Assembly: GCA_002591745.1 (NCBI GenBank)
Contig: PDLQ01000018.1
Span: forward strand, 49,272 to 113,271
Direction: 5' to 3'
Length of the DNA stretch: 64,000 bases
Origin: Lewinellaceae bacterium SD302
Lineage (GTDB): Bacteria > Bacteroidota > Bacteroidia > Chitinophagales > Saprospiraceae
Positions 18,062 to 25,163 of the stretch are shown one piece after another; positions within the stretch are counted from its first letter, which is position 1, and each line of letters begins with the position of its first letter. The translations under genes and the position numbers were made by a program. The notes beneath the pieces were generated by a model. It had not been told where the DNA came from, made no database searches, and saw nothing but the letters and a program-made list of their open reading frames with translations.

Positions 18062-18151
18062 CGAATCGGATTAAGCCCCGCATGGTAGAATACGCTTCGC
18101 ACCCTGCAATGTATGGCAAAGGAGGTAGGTTGCAGTGGCTCGAATGGACTA

Positions 18152-18811
18152 CTACGACTCACCCCAAGTGGGTGGATCTACCTCCGCCGAGATCATTTTT
18201 CCACTAAGTGGATCAGGGAACTCTAACTTTTGCGCGTGTAAGGCTATACAGTCTGGCTGAAAGACCTGGTCGGAACCGTAGAGACTATCGCCCAGGATCG
18301 GCCAACCAGCCGCCGCTAATTGTACCCTGATTTGATGGAAGCGGCCAGTGATGGGTTTGATTTCCAGTAAGCAGCCACTTTCTCGTTGTTCCAGGACTTT
18401 ATAATCCAGTAAAGACTCTTTGGCATTGGGTAGTGGTCGTCGGGCGGCAATAGCTTTGCGGCCGTATTTATCACGTAGCAAATAATGACGTAGCCGTCCG
18501 CTTTCTTGGTCAGGTGTGTCTTTAACCAGGGCATGATAGGTCTTACTTACCATTCGTTCCGCAAAAGACTTATTGAGGGCCACCAGGGTGGATTTGTTCC
18601 TGGCCAGTAACAGTACCCCACTGACGGGGCGATCCAGCCGATGTACGATTCCAACGTATGGCAACTTGCTTGCTCCGGGTCTGCGGAATTGCTCCAGTGC
18701 CCGCTTTTCCACGGTGTCATGATCGAAGTGCTTCTCCACCCCGATACCCGCCGGCTTGTTGATAGCTACCCAGCGCTGGCCTTCGGTGATGATCTCGAGT
18801 TCTGGTTTCAT
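18152..18811 (-). CDS. RluA/RluD-family RNA pseudouridine synthase
   Basis: The 219-aa protein carries the RluA-family core: INKPAGIGVEKH (~18), the catalytic-Asp motif GIVHRLDRPVSGVLLLARN (~52-70), SKTYHALV (~89) and GRFHQIRVQLAAAGWPILGDSLYG (~160-183). It lacks an S4 domain, as in the RluA/TruC type. It converts uridine to pseudouridine in tRNA or rRNA; the target site cannot be told from sequence. Neighbouring dnaE ends 109 bp upstream on the same strand, with a hairpin repeat between them. Confidence 0.9.
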   Translation of the reverse strand: MKPELEIITEGQRWVAINKPAGIGVEKHFDHDTVEKRALEQFRRPGASKLPYVGIVHRLDRPVSGVLLLARNKSTLVALNKSFAERMVSKTYHALVKDTPDQESGRLRHYLLRDKYGRKAIAARRPLPNAKESLLDYKVLEQRESGCLLEIKPITGRFHQIRVQLAAAGWPILGDSLYGSDQVFQPDCIALHAQKLEFPDPLSGKMISAEVDPPTWGES

Positions 18812-18837
18812 ACTTATTCAGCAGTGTTAGTCTGAAA

Positions 18838-18916
18838 TAAAGTCGGGAGTGTTTTAGTCGGAAGTTTTTTTAGTCCGGAGTCTGGACTGACTATTAGACT
18901 TTTGACTCCAGACTCC
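18838..18916. repeat. Dispersed spacer repeat with terminator-like hairpin
   Basis: Contains AGTCGGGAGTGTTTTAGTCG followed by GAAGT, which recurs with small changes at 51470. It ends in a perfect 10-bp stem (GGAGTCTGGA at 18877 and TCCAGACTCC at 18907) just after the dnaE stop, so it may also terminate dnaE transcription. Confidence 0.55.
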
Positions 18917-18919
18917 CAC

Positions 18920-21900
18920 CTATGCAGCCCGCTCCAGCTTATAACTAATCCCCAACTTCTCGATCGCGTCCACGAAGTCATTATCCGCGTCGATCGTCCG
19001 CTCCTGGGCTACCATTTGAAGTTTGTGTCCGGCATCCTTGTCGTAAAAGGTCATGCGCAGTTTCGCGTTACCGGGGAACTTGCGACAAAGCGCGTCCAGT
19101 TCCGCAACCACCTGGGGGGTGATCCGGGTAATCGGAATTTTCAACTCGATCCCGTTCGTCATCTCCCGGCCGAGGCCTTCGAGGAGCTTTACGTCGTCGA
19201 TACTGAGTTCCATTTCGTCACTTTGCCATTTCTGACGGTAGTTAGCCTTGACGAACAGGGCCTTGCCCGGCTCTAGTAAGTGGCGGAATTTTTGGTAACT
19301 CTCCCCGAACAGTTTAAACTCGATAGACTCATCGAAATCACTGAGTTCGAAGATGCCCCAGCCGTTGCCGTTCTTGGAGATCAGGTGGCGGGCCATCGTG
19401 ATCATGCCGGCGAGGTTCAGGCTGGTACGACCGTGTTTGCGCGGATCCAGTTCAGAAAGGCCACAGGTGGTAAAATTTTCTACTTCCATCCGGTAGCCAT
19501 CCAGGGGATGCCCACTGACGTAGATACCGGTCACTTCTTTTTCCTTGTCCAGTTTCACTGGCAACGGCCAGGTTCTGGCTTCGGGTGGTTTGGGTTCGGC
19601 GGGTAGCACCTCGTCCTGAATGGCCCCGAAGAGACTGACCGCCGCCTGGGCTTTCTGCGATTGATAGGCATTGGCGTATTTGACGACATGCTCCAGAAAA
19701 CTGTCGTATTTCTCGCTGGGCGCGAAGTACTGGGCGCGGTGCACTCCCTCGAAGCAGTCGAAACCACCGCCCATGCATAAGGCCTCTAACACCCGCTTGT
19801 TGACGGAGCCGACTTCCACGCTCAACAGCATGTCGAACAGACTTTCAAAGCCGCCTGTTTCCCGCCTTGCGTTTAAGATAGATTCTACCGGACCTTCACC
19901 AACACCCTTGAGTGCCGTCATTCCGATCCGGATCTGTCCTTGCTTATTTACGCTGAATTCAGCCTGGCTTTCATTTACGTCCGGCCCGAGTACGGTGAGT
20001 CCCATCCGCTTACACTCCTTGAGGAAGAAAGTGAGTTTGCCGATATCCGTCTTATTATGCGTCAGCACCGAGGCCATGTACTCAGCGGGGTAGTGGGCCT
20101 TAAGGTAAGCCGTATGGTAAGCCACCAATGCGTAGCAGGTAGAGTGGGACTTGTTAAAGGCATAAGAGGCAAAGGCTTCCCAGTCTTTCCAGATTTTGCC
20201 CAGCTTATCCTCGGCGTGGCCGTTGGCGGTGCCACCCTCTACGAACTTGGGATACATCTTATCCAGTACGTCCTTCTTCTTTTTACCCATGGCCTTACGC
20301 AGTACGTCGGCCTGGCCCTTGGAGAAATTGGCGATCGACTGAGACAGCAGCATGATCTGCTCCTGATAAACGTAAATGCCAAAAGTCTCTTTAAGGTATT
20401 GTTCCTCCGCGTCGAGGGTATAAACGATCGGCTTGCGTCCGTGCTTCCGTTCAATGAATTCCGGAATGTATTCCAGCGGGCCGGGACGGTACAGGGCGTT
20501 CATGGCGATCAAGTCGTCGAAGGTCGTCGGCTTGAGGTTCTTCATGTGTTTTTGCATCCCGCCGGACTCGTACTGGAAGATGCCGTTCGTTTCTCCCCGT
20601 TGGAAAAGCGCGTAGGTATCCGGATCATCCAGTGGGAGTTCATCCACGTCGATCTCTACGTCGTGGTTGTCCTTGATCATGACCAGGGCGTCCTTGATGA
20701 TGGTCAGGGTTTTAAGGCCCAGAAAGTCCATCTTCAACAAGCCGGCGTCCTCGGCAACGGAGTTGTCGAACTGGGAAACGTACATCCCCGTCTCCTTGTC
20801 GGCCGTCACGGGTACGTGCTCGGTGATGTTGCTGGGCGTAATGACTACCCCACAAGCGTGTACGCCGGTATTGCGAATGGAGCCTTCCAGCTTCTTAGCG
20901 GTACGTAATAACTCTCCGATCTGATCGGGTTGAGCGGCCAGCTCGCGAAAAGCGTAGGCCCTGTCCAAATCTTCACTGTTCAGTTTTCCCTTCAGTTTAG
21001 GAGCGATGTCACCATCGGCCAACACGTGCTTTAATGAAGCACCAAGTTGTTGCGGGAAAGACTTGGCCACCCGGTCCACCTCACTCAGTGGCACATCCAT
21101 CACCCGGCCTACGTCGCGCATGCTGGACTTGGCGGCCATCGTACCGTAGGTGATGATCTGGGCGACTTGTTCCTGGCCGTATTTGTCGATCACGTAATCG
21201 ATTACCTTCTGGCGACCGACGTCATCGAAATCAATATCGATATCGGGCATGCTCACCCGCTCCGGATTCAGGAATCTCTCGAACAGTAGATCGTATTTGA
21301 TCGGGTCCACGTTGGTGATGCCCACGCAATAGGCCACTGCGGAGCCCGCCGCGGAACCACGCCCAGGACCAACGCTCACCCCCATCTCCCGGGCGGCGGT
21401 GGTGAAGTCCTGGACAATCAGGAAGTAGCCAGGATAGCCGGAGGCTTTGATGACGTCCAGTTCAAAATCCAGTCGCTCTCTGGTCGTCTCATTGATCTCT
21501 CCGTAGCGTTTGCGCGCGCCTTCGTAAGTCAGGTGCCGCAGGTATTCGTCCTGGGTTTTGAACTCAGCCGGCATGGGAAAGTTGGGCAGCAGTACGTCGC
21601 TGGCCAGTTGGAGCGTTTCGATCTTGTCGTAAATCTCCATGGTATTGGCCACGGAGTCGGGGTGGTCGGCAAACAGGCTGTTCATCTCGGCCTGCTTCTT
21701 GAAGTAGAAATCCGAGCTGGGGAATTTGAATCGCTTGGTGTCTTCCAACAAGCTGCCGGTATTTACGCAAAGCAGGATGTCGTGAGGCATAAAGTCTTCT
21801 TCCTCAACGTAGTGGGAGTCGTTGGTGCAGATGACTTTTACCTTGTGTTTCTGGGCCAGTGCCAGTAACTTTACATTGATGTCTTCCTGGCTTTTACCGG

Positions 21901-22498
21901 AGTAGATCGTCCGTCCTTCCCGGTCTTTACCCAAGTCGATGTCGTCGATGCCCCGGTGCCGCTGAATCTCGATATAGTAGTCTTCACCAAAGATGTCCAG
22001 CCACCACTTCAGGGCTTTCTCCGCTTCCTCGTCCTTTCCCTGGATCAGCAATTGCGGAATCTCGGCACCGATGCAGCAACTGGTCACGATCAGGCCTTCG
22101 TGGTGCCGCAGGATCAATTCCTTATCGATGCGGGGGTATTTACCGTATAGCCCTTCGATATAACCGAGGGAGCAGAGTTTCGACAGATTGATGTAGCCCT
22201 GCTTATTCTTCGCCAGCATCAGTTGGTGATAGCGCTTGTCTTTCTCGCCCAGGGCCCGGCTGAATGCCTGTTTATGCCGGTCTTCCACCAGGTAGAACTC
22301 ACAACCGATCATCGGCTTGATGTTCCGCTTACTGGCTTCGTTGACGAACTTGAAAGCCCCGAACATATTCCCGTGGTCGGTCAGTGCCACCCCCTTTTGC
22401 CCGTCGGCTACGGCCTTATCCATCATGGTACCGATTTCGGCGGCCCCGTCGAGGAGGGAGTATTGAGTGTGGCAGTGTAAGTGACAAAATTCAGGCAT
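18920..22498 (-). CDS. dnaE: DNA polymerase III subunit alpha
   Basis: The 1192-aa protein is the replicative polymerase catalytic subunit. The N-terminal PHP domain begins HLHCHTQYSLLDG (residues ~6-18) and has TDHGNMFG (~40). The polymerase palm shows PGRGSAAGSAVAYC (~375) and the catalytic PDIDIDFDD (~415). The tail holds a helix-hairpin-helix region (IGMTALKGVGEG, ~860) and an OB-fold. The length fits the family. The start is PEFCHLHCH directly after Met. A dispersed-word copy lies 62 bp upstream, pointing toward the gene. Confidence 0.97.
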   Translation of the reverse strand: MPEFCHLHCHTQYSLLDGAAEIGTMMDKAVADGQKGVALTDHGNMFGAFKFVNEASKRNIKPMIGCEFYLVEDRHKQAFSRALGEKDKRYHQLMLAKNKQGYINLSKLCSLGYIEGLYGKYPRIDKELILRHHEGLIVTSCCIGAEIPQLLIQGKDEEAEKALKWWLDIFGEDYYIEIQRHRGIDDIDLGKDREGRTIYSGKSQEDINVKLLALAQKHKVKVICTNDSHYVEEEDFMPHDILLCVNTGSLLEDTKRFKFPSSDFYFKKQAEMNSLFADHPDSVANTMEIYDKIETLQLASDVLLPNFPMPAEFKTQDEYLRHLTYEGARKRYGEINETTRERLDFELDVIKASGYPGYFLIVQDFTTAAREMGVSVGPGRGSAAGSAVAYCVGITNVDPIKYDLLFERFLNPERVSMPDIDIDFDDVGRQKVIDYVIDKYGQEQVAQIITYGTMAAKSSMRDVGRVMDVPLSEVDRVAKSFPQQLGASLKHVLADGDIAPKLKGKLNSEDLDRAYAFRELAAQPDQIGELLRTAKKLEGSIRNTGVHACGVVITPSNITEHVPVTADKETGMYVSQFDNSVAEDAGLLKMDFLGLKTLTIIKDALVMIKDNHDVEIDVDELPLDDPDTYALFQRGETNGIFQYESGGMQKHMKNLKPTTFDDLIAMNALYRPGPLEYIPEFIERKHGRKPIVYTLDAEEQYLKETFGIYVYQEQIMLLSQSIANFSKGQADVLRKAMGKKKKDVLDKMYPKFVEGGTANGHAEDKLGKIWKDWEAFASYAFNKSHSTCYALVAYHTAYLKAHYPAEYMASVLTHNKTDIGKLTFFLKECKRMGLTVLGPDVNESQAEFSVNKQGQIRIGMTALKGVGEGPVESILNARRETGGFESLFDMLLSVEVGSVNKRVLEALCMGGGFDCFEGVHRAQYFAPSEKYDSFLEHVVKYANAYQSQKAQAAVSLFGAIQDEVLPAEPKPPEARTWPLPVKLDKEKEVTGIYVSGHPLDGYRMEVENFTTCGLSELDPRKHGRTSLNLAGMITMARHLISKNGNGWGIFELSDFDESIEFKLFGESYQKFRHLLEPGKALFVKANYRQKWQSDEMELSIDDVKLLEGLGREMTNGIELKIPITRITPQVVAELDALCRKFPGNAKLRMTFYDKDAGHKLQMVAQERTIDADNDFVDAIEKLGISYKLERAA

Positions 22499-22559
22499 AG
22501 AATCGAATAAATTTTATGGCTTCAACTCCGAGGAGCAACTTGAAAATTAGTCGTCTTTT

Positions 22560-22574
22560 GGCTGACAAAGTAGC
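22560..22574 (-). repeat. 15-bp dispersed word upstream of dnaE
   Basis: Reverse complement reads GCTACTTTGTCAGCC, followed by AAAAG on the dnaE strand. Confidence 0.7.
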
Positions 22575-22679
22575 AAGGCTGATTAGGCGCGAGAACGATA
22601 TCTGCCTGCGACGATCAGCGAAGCTAAAGTAGCAGAGTTTCCGAGGGCCAACGGCTCATCGCTATCGGACCGATCTCTT

Positions 22680-22799
22680 GACCTTGTCAGTACCGTCGAG
22701 GGACGAGCGGGGCTGAAAAGTATCTTTTTAGCTAGACAAGACAGTCTTTCCCGGAGTACTCCGGGACCTCTAGCGTCGAGCGTACTGACGACGATAAGG
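22680..22799. repeat. Inverted-repeat spacer element, copy A
   Basis: The left arm GACCTTGTCAGTACCGTCGA and the right arm (CGTCGAGCGTACTGACGACG then ATAAGG) are imperfect inverted repeats. Inside are GGGGCTGAAAAGT and ACAGTCTTTCCC, plus a CCCGGAGTACTCCGGG palindrome. The same ordered blocks recur at 54715-54950 next to guaA. Confidence 0.6.
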
Positions 22800-23112
22800 C
22801 GACTTTAAGAGGCCCGACCAATTTACAAACAACCCGGCCCACCGAAAAGATATTCAACACAAAAAGTTTTCCACATTGAATGATTGATACGAATCATAAT
22901 CGATTGCATCCTCTCGGTGAGTTGCCTACTCCATAAGCGGTGACTCGATTCACTTCCATTCGTCGAAAGAACCCGCTGACCGGTCGAAGGTCAAGAACCT
23001 TAGATACGTTCAGGTTTTACTTTACCGTTAGGTTAATAGTTAGTGCCCAAACAGCATTTCAATTTTACCTGGTGAGTACCGGCAAAATTGACATACTTGC
23101 TTTACCAGCCTT

Positions 23113-23127
23113 GCTACTTTGAAGCTA
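23113..23127 (+). repeat. Dispersed word variant upstream of the SHOCT gene
   Basis: GCTACTTTGAAGCTA, the AAGC-tail variant also seen at 28641 and 60789; it ends 19 bp before the ATG at 23147. Confidence 0.55.
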
Positions 23128-23146
23128 CCCCAAACATCCCTCCCGA

Positions 23147-23863
23147 ATGAAAAAGCAACTCACCGATTTCGCCACCAAGCAGATCAAGAAAAGTATGAAG
23201 AATTTCAATAACAGCGATAAAGATCATCACGCCGATACCATTATTCGTAACCATGTTTTGTGGTCGATGGGAGCCAGCTACGTGATTCCGCTGCCGATCG
23301 CTGACGTATTCGCCGTATCGGCGCTGCAACTAGATATGATCCGCCAACTTTGCCGGGTGTACGATATTGATTTTGCCGAAACCCAGGGTAAGGCTATCGT
23401 CAGCAGCCTGACGACCAGTACCATGGCCCGGGCCGGTGCGCGTTCCCTGATTAAATTGGTGCCCGGATTAGGAACCGTCATTGGTGGAATCACCGTTGCG
23501 GCAGTTAATGGCGCAAGCACTTACGCTCTCGGACAGGTCTTCCGCCGCCATTTCAGTACCGGAGGTACTTTCCTGGACTTTGATACGGACCGACTGAAAA
23601 AAATGTATCAGGAACAGTTTGAAAAAGGAAAATCAGTGGCCACTAAGTGGAAGGAAGAAGCGGAAACTGCCGACGAACAAATGGAGACACCTCCGCCGCC
23701 ACCAACCACTGACCCGGTAAAAGCGACCACTTCCAAGTCAGAACCTACCGTTGCCGCGGACGATGCTCTCGTCCGGTTAAGAGAATTGGGCGAGCTGCGC
23801 AAGCAAAATATTATTTCGGAAAAAGAGTTTGAAACGATGAAAAAACGAATCATTGATGGCTGA
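23147..23863 (+). CDS. DUF697/YcjF-like membrane-associated protein with C-terminal SHOCT domain
   Basis: The 238-aa protein has a DUF697-like region at residues ~30-140 with two hydrophobic hairpins (VLWSMGASYVIPLPIADVFAV and LVPGLGTVIGGITVAAVNG). This pattern occurs in YcjF-like and GTPase-associated proteins. After a proline-rich linker (~182-195) a ~30-residue SHOCT domain ends the protein (LRELGELRKQNIISEKEF...KRI). SHOCT modules are short C-terminal oligomerisation or interaction helices. Function is unknown; the local single-gene setting gives no pathway hint. Confidence 0.75.
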   Translation: MKKQLTDFATKQIKKSMKNFNNSDKDHHADTIIRNHVLWSMGASYVIPLPIADVFAVSALQLDMIRQLCRVYDIDFAETQGKAIVSSLTTSTMARAGARSLIKLVPGLGTVIGGITVAAVNGASTYALGQVFRRHFSTGGTFLDFDTDRLKKMYQEQFEKGKSVATKWKEEAETADEQMETPPPPPTTDPVKATTSKSEPTVAADDALVRLRELGELRKQNIISEKEFETMKKRIIDG

Positions 23864-23936
23864 TAATCAGAGGGTTATGATTTGTTAAAAACTGTTAATA
23901 TGTCATTATGGGGCATCACATGGGGCGGTTAGTTCG

Positions 23937-23944
23937 TATCTTTG
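23937..23944 (+). promoter_or_regulatory. -7 box candidate of the beta-lactamase-like gene
   Basis: TATCTTTG is an exact match to the Bacteroidota TAnnTTTG consensus, 81 nt before the ATG at 24026. No clear TTTG partner sits 19-21 nt upstream. Confidence 0.35.
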
Positions 23945-24025
23945 CGTTGCTTTTAGATGATATGGCGTTATGGTTATACGTTTGAAAGCGTGCTTAGTGA
24001 ACTTTTTACCGACTTTAATTCCCAT

Positions 24026-25072
24026 ATGCTAAAACGAATTTTTTATCCAACCGTCCTGATTCTGGGACTGCTATCTCTGAGTAGTGTTCCCCAGGGAATT
24101 GAGGATTTTGCCACTTCTCGCGCAAATGCGGCTGGCGTTTTTCTTTTCCCTTCCTGGTTTTCCGCTACCGACTTAGTTGTCGCTGATCCGGTTGACAGTC
24201 TCGCTGCCTCTACTCCCGTTGTTGTAGAAGTGGCTGAACCCGAACCAGTAGCTGATCCACCCAAAGAAGAAAAGGTGCGCTCGTTACGTACGTTACGGAG
24301 CAAAGACCTGGAGACTTTACTGCGGGCCGAACTACAAAAACGTCCTAGCTGGCGCAAACTGATCCAGACCAAGCGAATGGCCGTCGGTATCGTAGATATG
24401 ACTGACCGTACGGAGGTTAAATATGCCGATGTGAATGGCCGTCATATGATGTACGCCGCAAGTTTGCCCAAGATTGCTGTGCTGGCTGCTGCACACGATG
24501 CTATTGAGCGCGGTGAACTCAAGGAAACCGCTGAAATAACCCGCGACATGCGGTTGATGATCGCCAAATCAAATAATGCCGCTACCACTCGGATGATCGA
24601 TCGGGTTGGCTTTTCCGCTATCGAGCGAACGATGACCGATCCTAATTTGAAACTCTACGATCCCAAGTACGGTGGAGGTCTTTGGGTAGGTAAGCGTTAT
24701 GCTGCAGGAGGAAAGCGCAATCCAGACCCGATCAAAGGACTGAGCCATGCCGCTACCGCAGAACAGGTTTGCCGCTACTTTTATTTGCTGGCCTATAATG
24801 AGCTGGTCTCGAACGAAAGCAGCAGTAAAATGAAGCGTTACCTGGTGGACCCCGAATTGCACCACAAATTTGTGAATGTGCTGGATCGTGTAGCGCCCCA
24901 AGCCAAAGTCTACCGCAAATCCGGTAGCTGGAAGAGCTACCACGCCGACGTAGTGTTGGTACAGGGGCCAGAGCGCAATTACATCATGACCGCTCTGATT
25001 GACGACCCCGCTGGTGAATCGATCATTCGCGAACTCGGTTCCGTACTGGACAACTTGCTGACGGAAGATTAA
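24026..25072 (+). CDS. Exported serine hydrolase of the class A beta-lactamase fold
   Basis: The ATG at 24026 (MLKRIFYPTVLILGLLSL) gives 348 aa with a signal anchor; the frame is open to 23957 but lacks a leader-like start. Motifs in order are SLPK (S-x-x-K nucleophile, ~residue 153), SNN in MIAKSNNAATTRMI (the SDN equivalent, ~188) and KSGSW (K-S/T-G, ~300). This is the penicillin-binding/beta-lactamase fold. Whether it hydrolyses beta-lactams or processes peptidoglycan cannot be decided; the missing Glu166-type context suggests caution. A linker rich in Pro, Glu and Val (~45-80) joins anchor and domain. A strong terminator follows. Confidence 0.8.
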   Translation: MLKRIFYPTVLILGLLSLSSVPQGIEDFATSRANAAGVFLFPSWFSATDLVVADPVDSLAASTPVVVEVAEPEPVADPPKEEKVRSLRTLRSKDLETLLRAELQKRPSWRKLIQTKRMAVGIVDMTDRTEVKYADVNGRHMMYAASLPKIAVLAAAHDAIERGELKETAEITRDMRLMIAKSNNAATTRMIDRVGFSAIERTMTDPNLKLYDPKYGGGLWVGKRYAAGGKRNPDPIKGLSHAATAEQVCRYFYLLAYNELVSNESSSKMKRYLVDPELHHKFVNVLDRVAPQAKVYRKSGSWKSYHADVVLVQGPERNYIMTALIDDPAGESIIRELGSVLDNLLTED

Positions 25073-25096
25073 TCTGTCTTTACCTCCGAAGACTTG

Positions 25097-25134
25097 AAGC
25101 TTGCTGGAAATGTAATTTCCAGCAAGCTTTTTTT
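25097..25134 (+). terminator. Strong intrinsic terminator
   Basis: A perfect 15-bp stem (AAGCTTGCTGGAAAT with ATTTCCAGCAAGCTT) with a 3-nt GTA loop is followed by a T-run. Confidence 0.92.
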
Positions 25135-25163
25135 GTGCGTACCTTGGAGCTTAACTCAGTTTA

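Larger units (their letters stand above)
22499..23146. other. 648-bp gene-free spacer with inverted-repeat element
   Basis: No convincing ORF lies here. The spacer carries word copies facing each other at its two sides (22560 reverse and 23113 forward) and a ~120-bp inverted-repeat element at 22680-22799 that is shared with the guaA spacer. The remainder (22800-23100) is AT-richer and featureless to me; it probably holds the promoters of dnaE and of the SHOCT gene. Confidence 0.5.
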
